Shown here: positions 15,158-22,731 of the stretch, piece after piece
Layout of the letters: the number at the start of each line of letters is the position of its first letter
How positions within the stretch are numbered: the first letter of the stretch is position 1
Assembly (NCBI GenBank): GCA_012729375.1
Contig: JAAYDE010000041.1
Coordinates: 1-35,697, forward strand
Source of the DNA: Deltaproteobacteria bacterium
Lineage (GTDB): Bacteria; Desulfobacterota; Desulfuromonadia; Desulfuromonadales; JAAYDE01
Length of the DNA stretch: 35,697 nt
Direction: 5' to 3'
Program-made: the position numbers and the translations under genes
Notes under the pieces: generated by a model
Told to the model about the DNA's origin: nothing
The model's database searches: none
What the model saw: the letters and a program-made list of their open reading frames with translations, nothing else

Positions 15158-15799
15158 CTAACGTCCCCCTTCCTTGACTTCCTCTTCGATAATGGTGCCG
15201 GGAGCCGGCTCCCCCGGCGCGGCACCGGTCCCCTGCCTCCTGACCAGGGAAAAATCGGCCGGCACCGGGCGGCGCAGATCGACATGCCCTTTCAGGCTTT
15301 CCACCTCGGCCCCCTCGATGAGGATCCTGACCTGACGGATGTGCGGATAATTGCTGGCCAGGGTGTCGGCCAGGGCGTAAACCGTCAGCAGCTCCGACAT
15401 ACTGCCGCCGGGGTGTCCCTTTTGCAGGTCGGCGCTGAAATCGGCTACCGCCGTGCCGCCGGCTTCGGTGCAGGAAAGAAGCAGGGCGTGGGCCGGCATG
15501 ACCGGTCCCAGATTGCCGATGGGTCCGTGGATCAGGGCCTGGATGGTGGCCCTGATGCAGCTTTCCTGATCCCGGCAGCCGTTCAGTTCCCGCACCTCCG
15601 GGACCAGGCGGCTGCCGTCCTCGGAAGCGAAATAGAGGATCACCTCGCGGCGCTGATGGGGCGACTCCTGGGAAGTGGCCGCCGCCGGCAGCGGCGGCCT
15701 GGAGCGCAGCCAGTACTTGTGCAGCGTCAACCCGCCGAAAACCACCAGAAGAACCAAAAAAGCGAGGAGCAGGATTTTATAGCCTTCCATTCTGGTCAT
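15158..15799 (-). CDS. Membrane-anchored GerMN-domain protein
   Basis: A 213-residue protein with a single N-terminal membrane segment (residues 8-26, KILLLAFLVLLVVFGGLTL) and an external GerMN domain at about 50-175: REVILYFASEDGSRLVPEVR, CIRATIQALIHGP, AVADFSADLQ, then TVYALADTLASNYPHIRQVR and ILIEGAEVESLKGHVDL. In spore formers GerM is a sporulation/germination protein; in Gram-negatives the domain is found in envelope proteins of unknown role, often near murI as here. ATG 15799 overlaps the murI stop (ATGA), and metH starts one base after its own stop, so all three are cotranslated. A second ATG three codons on (15790) is possible. Confidence 0.88.
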   Translation of the reverse strand: MTRMEGYKILLLAFLVLLVVFGGLTLHKYWLRSRPPLPAAATSQESPHQRREVILYFASEDGSRLVPEVRELNGCRDQESCIRATIQALIHGPIGNLGPVMPAHALLLSCTEAGGTAVADFSADLQKGHPGGSMSELLTVYALADTLASNYPHIRQVRILIEGAEVESLKGHVDLRRPVPADFSLVRRQGTGAAPGEPAPGTIIEEEVKEGGR

Positions 15800-16635
15800 T
15801 TTTCATTTCCCTCCTCGGGGGTTGCCACGGCCGGGGCCGCCATGCCCAACTCCACCCGTTGGACATGGGCCAGCCGCTTACCCAGGAAAGCGCCGCCGAC
15901 GCGCTCGAAATGGGCCGGGCTGTCGGTGACGAAAAAGCGCGGCCGAAGCGCCGGCAAAGGACGGACGAGCCCTTGTTCGCGCAGGATTGAGGTCACCGTC
16001 AGCGCCGTCTCGGCTCCGGAATCGACGAGGCGTACTCCCTCCCCGAGAACCCCCCGCAGGACTTTTTTCAGCATCGGGTAATGGGTACAGCCCAGTACCA
16101 GGGTATCGATGCCGCGCTCGGCCAGGGGCCGCAGGTACTCCTCGGCGACCAGGCGGGCGACGGGATGCTCCACCCACCCTTCCTCCACCAGGGGGACGAA
16201 GAGGGGACAGGCCTGGGTGAAGATCTCGATGTCGGGACGGCAGGCGCGGATCGCCCTGGTGTAGGCGCCGCTGCCGATGGTGGCCGCGGTGCCGATGACG
16301 CCGACGCGGCCGTTGCCGGTGACGGCGGCCGCCTTGCGCGCCCCCGGCTCGATGACGCCGAGCACCGGCACCCGGAAACGCTCCTCGAGGAAGGGAAGGG
16401 CCACGGCGGAGGCGGTATTGCAGGCGACCACGAGCATTTTGACCTGCCGGGAAAGAAGGAAGTTGGCCGCCTCCAGGGCGTAGCGGACCACCGTGGCGGC
16501 GCCCTTGTTGCCGTAGGGAACGCGGGCCGTGTCCCCCAGATAAATCAGTTCCTCGTCAAGAAGCCGGGCGATCTCCTTGAAGACGGTCAACCCCCCCACT
16601 CCGGAATCGAATATGCCGATGGGCCGCTGAGACAT
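15796..16635 (-). CDS. murI: Glutamate racemase
   Basis: A 279-residue MurI that makes D-glutamate for peptidoglycan. The fold opens with the expected IGIFDSGVGGLTVFKEI (6-22), followed by YLGDTARVPYG. Both catalytic cysteines are present: C72 in VVACNTASA and C183 in LVLGCTHYPML, with H185 next to the latter. Also visible is GVIGTAATIGSGAY. Length fits the family (about 260-280), the last 25 residues being a variable tail. It is the first gene of the operon murI-gerMN-metH-unknown. The ribosome binding site before ATG 16635 is weak (GCAAGCCAGAA). A TGACTGG element separates it from the upstream PHP gene. Confidence 0.95.
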   Translation of the reverse strand: MSQRPIGIFDSGVGGLTVFKEIARLLDEELIYLGDTARVPYGNKGAATVVRYALEAANFLLSRQVKMLVVACNTASAVALPFLEERFRVPVLGVIEPGARKAAAVTGNGRVGVIGTAATIGSGAYTRAIRACRPDIEIFTQACPLFVPLVEEGWVEHPVARLVAEEYLRPLAERGIDTLVLGCTHYPMLKKVLRGVLGEGVRLVDSGAETALTVTSILREQGLVRPLPALRPRFFVTDSPAHFERVGGAFLGKRLAHVQRVELGMAAPAVATPEEGNEK

Positions 16636-16696
16636 TTCTGGCTTGCTGCCTTATTCTTAAAATTTTAAAATCACTTCGTTTCCAAAACGGTCAATT

Positions 16697-16769
16697 CTGG
16701 TGACTGGTGACTGGAAACTAGTGGAAATCAAATAAAAAAACCAGTCACCAATCACCAGCCACCAGTCAC
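16697..16769. repeat. TGACTGG palindromic element, copy 6
   Basis: Forward arm CTGGTGACTGGTGACTGG, an A-rich centre (GGAAATCAAATAAAAAAA), and inverted arm CCAGTCACCAATCACCAGCC then ACCAGTCAC. It fills most of the 140-bp spacer between the PHP gene and murI. On transcription it would form a long imperfect hairpin between the two genes. Confidence 0.85.
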
Positions 16770-16775
16770 AGAACC

Positions 16776-17498
16776 CTACTTTTCCAGCCCCAGAAAGGCC
16801 AGCACCGCCGCCAGATCGCGGGTGACGACGTTGGCCCAGGGAATCCCCGCTTCCAAAACCACCCCGAGGGCGGCGTCGAGAACGCCGACGGCCTGGGCGA
16901 TATGGGCGTCGCTGTTGATCGCCACCGGCGCCCCGAAACGGGCGCAGAGTCGGGCGATCTCGCGGCAGTTTTCCTCGCTGCCGTGACGGCTGCCGACAAA
17001 GGAGGCGTTGTTGATCTCCAGGGCGGTTCCCGTGGCCGCCGCCGTCTTCACCACTCTTTCCAGATCGATGGGAAAGCGGGGGTTGCCCGGATGGGTGATG
17101 ATTTGGATGCGGGGGTTCCGCATGACCGCAATCAGCGCCTCGGTATGGTCTTCCAGGGTTTCCCCGGTATATCCGGCGTGGTCGTGAAAGCCGGCCAGGG
17201 CGAAATCGAGCCGCTCCAGGAGGGCCTCGTTGAGGTCCACCTCGCCGCCGTTGAGAATGTTGGCCTCCACCCCCCGAAAGATGCGCACTCCGTCGATCAG
17301 GTCGGGGATGAACTTGAGACAGGGGAAATAGAAGTGATGGGGCGAGCCCGGCAGGGCCGGACCGTGATCGGCGATGCCCACGGCCTCCAGCCCTTTCCTG
17401 GCGGCCTCGGCGGCGATCTCGTTGACCGTGCTGAAGGCATGTCCCGAGGCGATGGTATGGATGTGAAGGTCGGTTTTAAGGACAGGCACAGAATCCAT
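16776..17498 (-). CDS. PHP-domain phosphoesterase (YcdX-like)
   Basis: A 240-residue single-domain PHP protein. Metal-binding motifs of the family are visible: DLHIHT (10-15), ADHGP (43-47, with H45), GVEANI, FHDHAGYTGETLEDHTEA, ITHPGNPRFP, EINNASF and INSDAHIA near the end. This set matches the YcdX-type trinuclear-zinc phosphatases rather than PHP domains of polymerases or histidinol phosphatases, though substrate is unknown. I prefer ATG 17498, with AGGA six bases upstream; an in-frame ATG at 17516 would add six residues. It is separated from murI by a repeat element and may have its own transcript. Confidence 0.9.
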   Translation of the reverse strand: MDSVPVLKTDLHIHTIASGHAFSTVNEIAAEAARKGLEAVGIADHGPALPGSPHHFYFPCLKFIPDLIDGVRIFRGVEANILNGGEVDLNEALLERLDFALAGFHDHAGYTGETLEDHTEALIAVMRNPRIQIITHPGNPRFPIDLERVVKTAAATGTALEINNASFVGSRHGSEENCREIARLCARFGAPVAINSDAHIAQAVGVLDAALGVVLEAGIPWANVVTRDLAAVLAFLGLEK

Positions 17499-17647
17499 GG
17501 CAATTCCTGGTGTCATCTTTCATTCTCAAAGGCGCGATAAACCCATAGCAGGTTAGATTATCATACGTGGATGGGGAACGAAAACAGGGAAAACCTCCGC
17601 TACCCGGGCGGCGCCTCCGGGGTTTTTGTCCAGGTCTTCAATTTTCC

Positions 17648-17675
17648 TTGACTTAAACGAAGGTTTTGCTAGTTT
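17648..17675 (+). promoter_or_regulatory. Possible ileS promoter
   Basis: TTGACT at 17648-17653, 16-bp spacer, then TGC-TAGTTT with an extended -10 (17667-17675). This would give a leader of about 170 nt before ileS. No T-box features were seen. The rest of the 17499-17852 spacer holds nothing else I can support. Confidence 0.45.
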
Positions 17676-17852
17676 TGAGGTCTTATTTTTGATGGCAGAC
17701 AATTGTTTTTCGGTCTCTTGAAAAACGGCCGCCCGGCAGCCTGGACAAGCCCCTCCCCTTTTCATCGGCAGGAAAGTCAGCCTTGCTCCTTTTTTTTGCG
17801 GCCACCCGCCACACCGTTTTTCATCAGCCTGACCCCCGGAGGCTTGGAACAA

Positions 17853-20633
17853 ATGGATTACAAAGACACGCTCAATCTCCCCGTCACCGATTTCCCCATG
17901 CGCGCCAATCTTCCCCAGCGGGAGCCCGAGATTCTCGACCGGTGGCGCCACATGGAACTCTACCGGAAGATGGCCGAAACCGCTTCCGGACAGCCCCTTT
18001 TCATCCTTCACGACGGTCCCCCCTACGCCAACGGCAACACCCACATCGGCCATGCCCTGAACAAGATCCTCAAGGATATCATCATCAAGAGCAAAAGGAT
18101 GGAAGGGTTTTCCTCGCCCTACGTCCCCGGCTGGGATTGCCATGGCCTGCCCATCGAGCTGATGGTGGATAAAAAGCTCGGCGCCAAAAAGAAGGATTTC
18201 AGCAAAAGCGATATCCGCAGGGAGTGCCGCGCCTACGCCCAGGAGTGGCTCAACATCCAGAGTCAGGAATTCCAGCGCCTCGGCGTGCTGGGGGAATGGG
18301 AGCGCCCCTATCTGACCATGAACACCCATTACGAGGCTACCATCGCCCGTGAACTGGCGCGCTTTGCCGAGCGGGGCGGGCTGTTCAAGGGGAAAAAACC
18401 GGTCCACTGGTGCTGCTCCTGCGTCACCGCCCTGGCCGAAGCGGAGGTCGAGTACGCCGATCATGTTTCCCCCTCCATCTACGTCAAGTTCCCCTTCGCC
18501 GACGAATTGCCGCGGCAACTGGCCGACCTCGAAGGGAAGCCGATCGCCCTGGTGATCTGGACCACCACGCCGTGGACCATCCCCGCCAATCTCGGCGTCT
18601 GCCTCAACCCCGACCTGCCTTACGTGGCGGTGGAGGTGGCCGGCGAGGTCCTGGTGATCGCCGAAGGCCTGCTGGAACAGGTCGCCCGCACCCTGCGCTG
18701 GAACGATCCCAAAATACTGGCCACCTTCGAGGCGCGCATCCTCGAAGGGAAGAACTGCCGCCATCCTTTCCACAGGCGCAACTCGCTCATCATGCTCGGC
18801 CGCCATGTCACCCTGGAGGCGGGCACCGGCTGCGTCCACACCGCCCCCGGCCACGGCCACGACGACTACATCGTCGGTCTCGAATACGGCCTCGAGGTTT
18901 ATAATCCGGTGGATGACTACGGCTGCTACCGGGACGACATGGAATTTTTCGCCGGCATGAAGATCACCGAAGCCAACCGCGCCGTCTGCGACAAGCTGGC
19001 CGAAGCCGGCCGGCTCCTCAGCGAAACCAAGGTCTCCCACAGTTACCCCCACTGCTGGCGCTGCAAGAAGCCGGTGGTGTTCCGCGCCACCGAGCAGTGG
19101 TTCATCTCCATGGAAGCCAACGAACTGCGCGCCAAGACCCTGGCGGCCATCAACCAGGTGCAGTGGATTCCCCACTGGGGACGGGAACGGATCTACGGAA
19201 TGATCGAAAACCGCCCCGACTGGTGCATCAGCCGCCAGCGCAACTGGGGGGTGCCGATCACCGTCTTCTACTGCAAGAAGTGCGGCGAGGCGCTGATGGA
19301 CGGCAAAACCATGCATCACGTGGCCGACCTCTTCGAGGAGCGGGGCTGCGACATCTGGTTCGAAAAGGAAGCCGCCGAACTGCTGCCGCCGGAAACCGCC
19401 TGCCCTGGCTGCGGCGCGGCAGAGTTCACCAAGGAAATGGATATCCTCGATGTCTGGTTCGAATCGGGCGTCTCCTACGCCGCCGTCCTCGAACACCGGG
19501 ACTACCTGCGCACCCCCGCCGACCTCTACCTGGAGGGGAGCGACCAGCACCGCGGCTGGTTCCACTCGAGTCTGTTGGCCAGCGTCGGCACCCGCGACAT
19601 CCCCCCCTACAAAGCGGTCCTCACCCACGGCTTCGTCGTCGACGGCAACGGCAAGAAGATGTCCAAGTCGATGGGCAACGTCATCAAGCCGGAGGAGATC
19701 ATCAAGAAGTTCGGCGCCGAGATCCTGCGCCTGTGGGCCGCGGCCCAGGATTACCGGGACGATATCCGCCTCAGCCAGGAGATTCTGCAGCGTCTCTCCG
19801 ACGCCTACCGGCGCATCCGCAACACGGCCCGCTTCATGCTCGGCAACCTTCACGACTTCAATCCGGAAACCGATTCCCTGCCCGGCGAAAAGCTGATGGA
19901 GATCGACCGCTGGGCCCTGTCGCGCCTGGAGAAGCTGATCGCCAAACTGCGCCGGGCCTACGACGACTACGAGTTCCACATCCTCTACCACGCCGTGCAC
20001 AACTTCTGCATCGTCGACATGAGCGCCTTCTACCTCGACGTCCTCAAGGACCGCCTCTACATCTACGGCGCCGGCAGCTATCAGCGGCGCAGCGGCCAGA
20101 GTGCCATGTACCGGATCCTCGACGCCCTGACCCGGCTCATCGCCCCGGTCCTGAGTTTCACCGCCGAAGAGATCTGGGGCTGTCTTCCCGGCGACCGCCA
20201 GGAGAGCGTCCACCTGGCCTCCTTCCCCAGGGAAACGGCTGCCTTCGGCGACGCGGCGCTGGAAGAGCGTTACGGCCGCCTGCTGGAAGTCCGCGCCGAG
20301 ATTTCCAAAGCTCTGGAGATGGCCCGCAACGACAAACGGATCGGCCACTCCCTCGACGCCCGCATCCTCATCGAGGTGCCCGCCGGGGAATGGCGGGAAC
20401 TGTTGAGCGCCTATGCCGATGAGCTGCCGACCCTGTGCATCGTCTCCCAGGCGGAACTGGTCACTCAGCCGGTCGAAGGAGTCGAGGCGGAAACCATTCC
20501 GGGAATGCGCATCAGGGTGGAAAAGGCGTTGGGGAAAAAATGCGAGCGCTGCTGGAATTACGCCCTCTCCGTGGGCGACTCGGCGGCCCATCCGACCCTC
20601 TGCCGGCGCTGCAGCGACATTCTTGAAGAATAG
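17853..20633 (+). CDS. ileS: Isoleucyl-tRNA synthetase
   Basis: A 926-residue class I aminoacyl-tRNA synthetase. The Rossmann core begins DTLNLPVTDFPMRANLPQRE and has the HIGH motif at 64-67 (ANGNTHIGHALNK). The CP1 editing domain includes VIWTTTPWTIPANLGV and GTGCVHTAPGHGHDDY. The second nucleotide motif KMSKS lies near residue 602 (GNGKKMSKSMGNVI). The C-terminal zinc finger is KCERCWNY...TLCRRCSDIL. This is the bacterial type with a C-terminal zinc site. ATG 17853 has GGAGG ten bases upstream; the open frame extends further back without family similarity. lspA follows after a 220-bp spacer holding repeats, so the usual ileS-lspA pairing is kept but interrupted. Confidence 0.97.
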   Translation: MDYKDTLNLPVTDFPMRANLPQREPEILDRWRHMELYRKMAETASGQPLFILHDGPPYANGNTHIGHALNKILKDIIIKSKRMEGFSSPYVPGWDCHGLPIELMVDKKLGAKKKDFSKSDIRRECRAYAQEWLNIQSQEFQRLGVLGEWERPYLTMNTHYEATIARELARFAERGGLFKGKKPVHWCCSCVTALAEAEVEYADHVSPSIYVKFPFADELPRQLADLEGKPIALVIWTTTPWTIPANLGVCLNPDLPYVAVEVAGEVLVIAEGLLEQVARTLRWNDPKILATFEARILEGKNCRHPFHRRNSLIMLGRHVTLEAGTGCVHTAPGHGHDDYIVGLEYGLEVYNPVDDYGCYRDDMEFFAGMKITEANRAVCDKLAEAGRLLSETKVSHSYPHCWRCKKPVVFRATEQWFISMEANELRAKTLAAINQVQWIPHWGRERIYGMIENRPDWCISRQRNWGVPITVFYCKKCGEALMDGKTMHHVADLFEERGCDIWFEKEAAELLPPETACPGCGAAEFTKEMDILDVWFESGVSYAAVLEHRDYLRTPADLYLEGSDQHRGWFHSSLLASVGTRDIPPYKAVLTHGFVVDGNGKKMSKSMGNVIKPEEIIKKFGAEILRLWAAAQDYRDDIRLSQEILQRLSDAYRRIRNTARFMLGNLHDFNPETDSLPGEKLMEIDRWALSRLEKLIAKLRRAYDDYEFHILYHAVHNFCIVDMSAFYLDVLKDRLYIYGAGSYQRRSGQSAMYRILDALTRLIAPVLSFTAEEIWGCLPGDRQESVHLASFPRETAAFGDAALEERYGRLLEVRAEISKALEMARNDKRIGHSLDARILIEVPAGEWRELLSAYADELPTLCIVSQAELVTQPVEGVEAETIPGMRIRVEKALGKKCERCWNYALSVGDSAAHPTLCRRCSDILEE

Positions 20634-20687
20634 GGATCAGGTGGCTCGTGGCTCACGGTGCAAGCAAAGGCAGAAGCTTTAACCTTC

Positions 20688-20714
20688 GTGGACATTGTGG
20701 ACTTAGTGGACAAA
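20688..20714. repeat. 9-bp GTGGACnnn repeat, short copy
   Basis: GTGGACATT, GTGGACTTA, GTGGACAAA. The leader (GTGGCTCACGGTGCAAGCAA, then GGCAGAAGCTTT) resembles the one before the five-unit copy at 11764. Confidence 0.8.
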
Positions 20715-20716
20715 AA

Positions 20717-20771
20717 CAGTGACGGGTGATTGGTTTTTTGTTTTTACCAGTTACCCGTCACTGGTGACTGC
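20717..20771. repeat. TGACTGG palindromic element, copy 7
   Basis: Forward arm AGTGACGGGTGATTGG, centre TTTTTTGTTTTT, inverted arm ACCAGTTACCCGTCACTGG. The substitution to GACGGGT in one arm is matched by ACCCGTC in the other, a compensating change. It sits between ileS and lspA. Confidence 0.85.
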
Positions 20772-20857
20772 TTTTTCGCTTTTGATTTTTTTTTGGGGGG
20801 CCTGCCGACGCACAGCAACCGGCAGGGCACCCTTTGACAGAGGGAGAACGAGCGCTT

Positions 20858-21349
20858 TTGTCCGCCAGATTCCGCCTACTTTTGATCATCACCGGGGTGG
20901 TGGTCGTTGTCGACCAGATCACCAAGTTTTATATCGAAAGGAACTTTTTCCTTCACGAATCGGTGACCCTCATCGAGAACTTTCTCGACATCACCTCGGT
21001 GCGCAATCAGGGCGCCGCTTTCGGCATCCTTGCCGACAGCAGCCTTCGCAAGCCCTTTTTCATCATCGTCTCCATCGCTGCCGGCCTGTTCATCCTCTGG
21101 TATATCCATCACCTGGAAAGGGACCAAGACTTCCTCAAGTTTCCCCTCTCGCTGATCTTTGCCGGGGCCATGGGCAATCTCATCGACCGGGTGCGCCTCG
21201 GCGAGGTGATCGATTTTATCGACGTCCATTGGTATCAGTACCACTGGCCGGCCTTCAACGTCGCCGATTCGGCTATCTCCATCGGCGTGACCCTGTTGCT
21301 CTGGGACCTGTGGCGGATCGAAAGAAAACGTTATCGAACCTGGAAATGA
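20858..21349 (+). CDS. lspA: Lipoprotein signal peptidase (signal peptidase II)
   Basis: An integral membrane aspartyl protease of 163 residues that cleaves prolipoprotein signal peptides. It has four hydrophobic segments (LLLIITGVVVVVDQITK; FFIIVSIAAGLFILWYI; FPLSLIFAGAMGNLIDRV; SAISIGVTLLLWDLW) and the family motifs: DQITK, VRNQGAAFGIL, GAMGNLIDR, EVIDFIDVHW and FNVADSAIS with the two catalytic aspartates. The start is uncertain: TTG 20858 gives the usual short N-terminus and has GGGAG about 11 bases upstream; TTG 20834 would add eight residues. No ATG or GTG fits. It would process the DUF2959 lipoprotein encoded in this window, among others. Confidence 0.94.
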   Translation: MSARFRLLLIITGVVVVVDQITKFYIERNFFLHESVTLIENFLDITSVRNQGAAFGILADSSLRKPFFIIVSIAAGLFILWYIHHLERDQDFLKFPLSLIFAGAMGNLIDRVRLGEVIDFIDVHWYQYHWPAFNVADSAISIGVTLLLWDLWRIERKRYRTWK

Positions 21350-21527
21350 GTGCCGTTCCCGCCAAGGAGAACCCCTCTCCTTAACATTACTTTACACAAT
21401 TCAAAGAAGTCTTAACCCCCGTTTTTCCCTCCCGCGTGTATACTTTTTTCATAAGGCGCAGGACAACAGCGTCGCAAAAAAATAGAAAATCACTGTTACC
21501 CCCTGACAACCTAAAAAAAATCTTCCC

Positions 21528-21565
21528 CTTGCCGCGAACTGGAAACGGGAGTTTGTCGCGGCAAG
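21528..21565. other. Strong hairpin in the lspA 3' region
   Basis: CTTGCCGCGA (21528-21537) and TCGCGGCAAG (21556-21565) are exact reverse complements, with AACT/AGTT extending the stem inward. It lies in the 21350-21587 gap between lspA and its likely terminator, which holds no gene. No T-tract follows, so it is not itself a terminator; it may be a stability element or a small structured RNA. Confidence 0.6.
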
Positions 21566-21587
21566 CCTCACTCCCAAAACCATTTTC

Positions 21588-21625
21588 ACCCCTTTATCGC
21601 CCTCCCGGTAAAGGGGTATTTTTTT
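21588..21625 (+). terminator. Plus-strand intrinsic terminator after lspA
   Basis: ACCCCTTTA (21588-21596) pairs with TAAAGGGGT (21609-21617), followed by ATTTTTTT. It lies 240 bp beyond the lspA stop and immediately next to an oppositely oriented terminator. Confidence 0.85.
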
Positions 21626-21628
21626 GAC

Positions 21629-21662
21629 AAAAAAAGGGGAACCCCTGAAAGGCTCCCCTTTT
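21629..21662 (-). terminator. Minus-strand intrinsic terminator after the 55-residue gene
   Basis: On the minus strand AAAAGGGGA (21662-21654) pairs with TCCCCTTTT (21640-21632), followed by TTT. It lies 37 bp past the stop of the small gene at 21699 and supports that gene being expressed. Confidence 0.85.
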
Positions 21663-21698
21663 GCCGTTCACCAGCCTGTAAAAACTCAACGGGAAAGG

Positions 21699-21866
21699 CT
21701 ATTCTTTCATATCCCTTTCCAGGTTTTGATAAAGCATCTCGTAATTTTTTCTCTCTTCGGGGCTCAGATCGCTCCATTTCACATACTCGTTGCCGTCTTC
21801 CTGCTCGGCCAGAACATGGGAGCCGGGTACGATCTCGAGAGCGCTGCCGTCACCTTCCACAAACAT
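21699..21866 (-). CDS. Small acidic protein of 55 residues, unknown
   Basis: Reads MFVEGDGSALEIVPGSHVLA, EQEDGNEYVKWSDLSPEERK, NYEMLYQNLERDMKE, then stop. It is strongly acidic, with a beta-like N-terminal half and a C-terminal helix (SPEERKNYEMLYQNLERDMK). AGGAG stands about eight bases before ATG 21866 and a good intrinsic terminator follows the stop, so this is a complete transcription unit despite its size. No domain recognised and no signal peptide or membrane segment. It is divergent from yceI. Function unknown. Confidence 0.75.
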   Translation of the reverse strand: MFVEGDGSALEIVPGSHVLAEQEDGNEYVKWSDLSPEERKNYEMLYQNLERDMKE

Positions 21867-21887
21867 ATCTGTTCTCCTTTCCGCTTT

Positions 21888-21903
21888 ATAAACAATGGTT
21901 TAT
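21888..21903. promoter_or_regulatory. Possible operator upstream of the small gene
   Basis: ATAAAC-AATG-GTTTAT, a perfect 6-bp inverted repeat 22 bp upstream of the ATG of the 55-residue gene, where its promoter should lie. Purely a pattern observation. Confidence 0.35.
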
Positions 21904-22124
21904 GATCTTTTTTCGAGGAAATCCCGAGGTTTGGTTTAAATGCCCATGATCGATAATATAAACAAACCGGCGGCCGATTTCAAGGGGGGGCGGCCTCTTC
22001 CGCGAAACAGGCCGGGCACCCTCGTTTGCCGTCATGGCGCCGCCGGCCTGTTACAATTAACCGGTAAGCGATGATTGCTGCCGCTGAACGACCTCAACAT
22101 CAATGCCCAAATCAAGGAGGAAAT

Positions 22125-22727
22125 ATGAACCGTTTTTCCATATTCATAACCGTTTTCGCCCTGTTTTTCTCCGCCTATGCCTTTGCCGAAACCGCGACCT
22201 GGAAAATCGATGCCGACCACACCAGCGCCCATTTCAGCATTCAACACATGGTGATCGCCAAGGTGCGGGGAAGTTTTGCGGGAATCCAGGGAAAGGTGAC
22301 GGCCGATGAAAACAACCTGACCGCGGCCGTCGTCGAAGCGACCATCCCGGTGGCCACCATCAACACCAACAACGCCAGACGGGACGAGCATCTCCGCAGC
22401 GCCGACTTTTTCCACGCGGAGAAATACCCGGAGATGATCTTCAAATCGAAAAAGGTGACTTTCGGAGCGGCGGAAAACACCCTTAACGTCGTCGGAGACT
22501 TGACCCTCCACGGCGTCACCCGGGAGGTGGAGCTGCTGGTCAGCGGCCCGACCCCCGCCGTCACCGACCCCTGGGGCAACACCCGCCGCGGCGCCCAGGC
22601 CACCACCATCATAAACCGCAAAGACTTCGGATTGGCCTGGAACAAGGCCCTCGAAACCGGCGGCCTGCTGGTTGGCGAGGAGGTGGATATCGTCATCGAT
22701 GTGGAACTGGTCCGGGAAAAAAACTGA
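22125..22727 (+). CDS. YceI-family periplasmic protein
   Basis: A 200-residue secreted lipocalin-like protein. Signal peptide MNRFSIFITVFALFFSAYAF-A is cleaved before ETATW. The mature protein shows the YceI pattern: WKIDADHTSAHFSIQHM at the start, KVRGSFAGIQGKVT, ATIPVATINTNNARRDEHLR, SADFFHAEKYPEMIFKSKKV, then VVGDLTLHGVTREVEL and INRKDFGLAWN. Family members bind long polyisoprenoid or amphiphilic ligands and are often induced by stress or base. AAGGAGGAAAT directly precedes ATG 22125, an excellent ribosome binding site. The ADP-ribosylglycohydrolase-like gene follows four bases after the stop, so the two form an operon. Confidence 0.94.
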   Translation: MNRFSIFITVFALFFSAYAFAETATWKIDADHTSAHFSIQHMVIAKVRGSFAGIQGKVTADENNLTAAVVEATIPVATINTNNARRDEHLRSADFFHAEKYPEMIFKSKKVTFGAAENTLNVVGDLTLHGVTREVELLVSGPTPAVTDPWGNTRRGAQATTIINRKDFGLAWNKALETGGLLVGEEVDIVIDVELVREKN

Positions 22728-22731
22728 AATC

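Noticed and set aside
12691..15177. An 828-codon plus-strand frame opposite metH
   Set aside because: metH is certain on the minus strand from its motifs; the opposite frame is His/Gly/Asp-rich shadow sequence.
17553..20591. A 1012-codon open frame antisense to ileS
   Set aside because: It mirrors the GC-rich coding strand of ileS, whose motifs are unmistakable; the antisense translation shows no domain and is typical of high-GC shadow frames.
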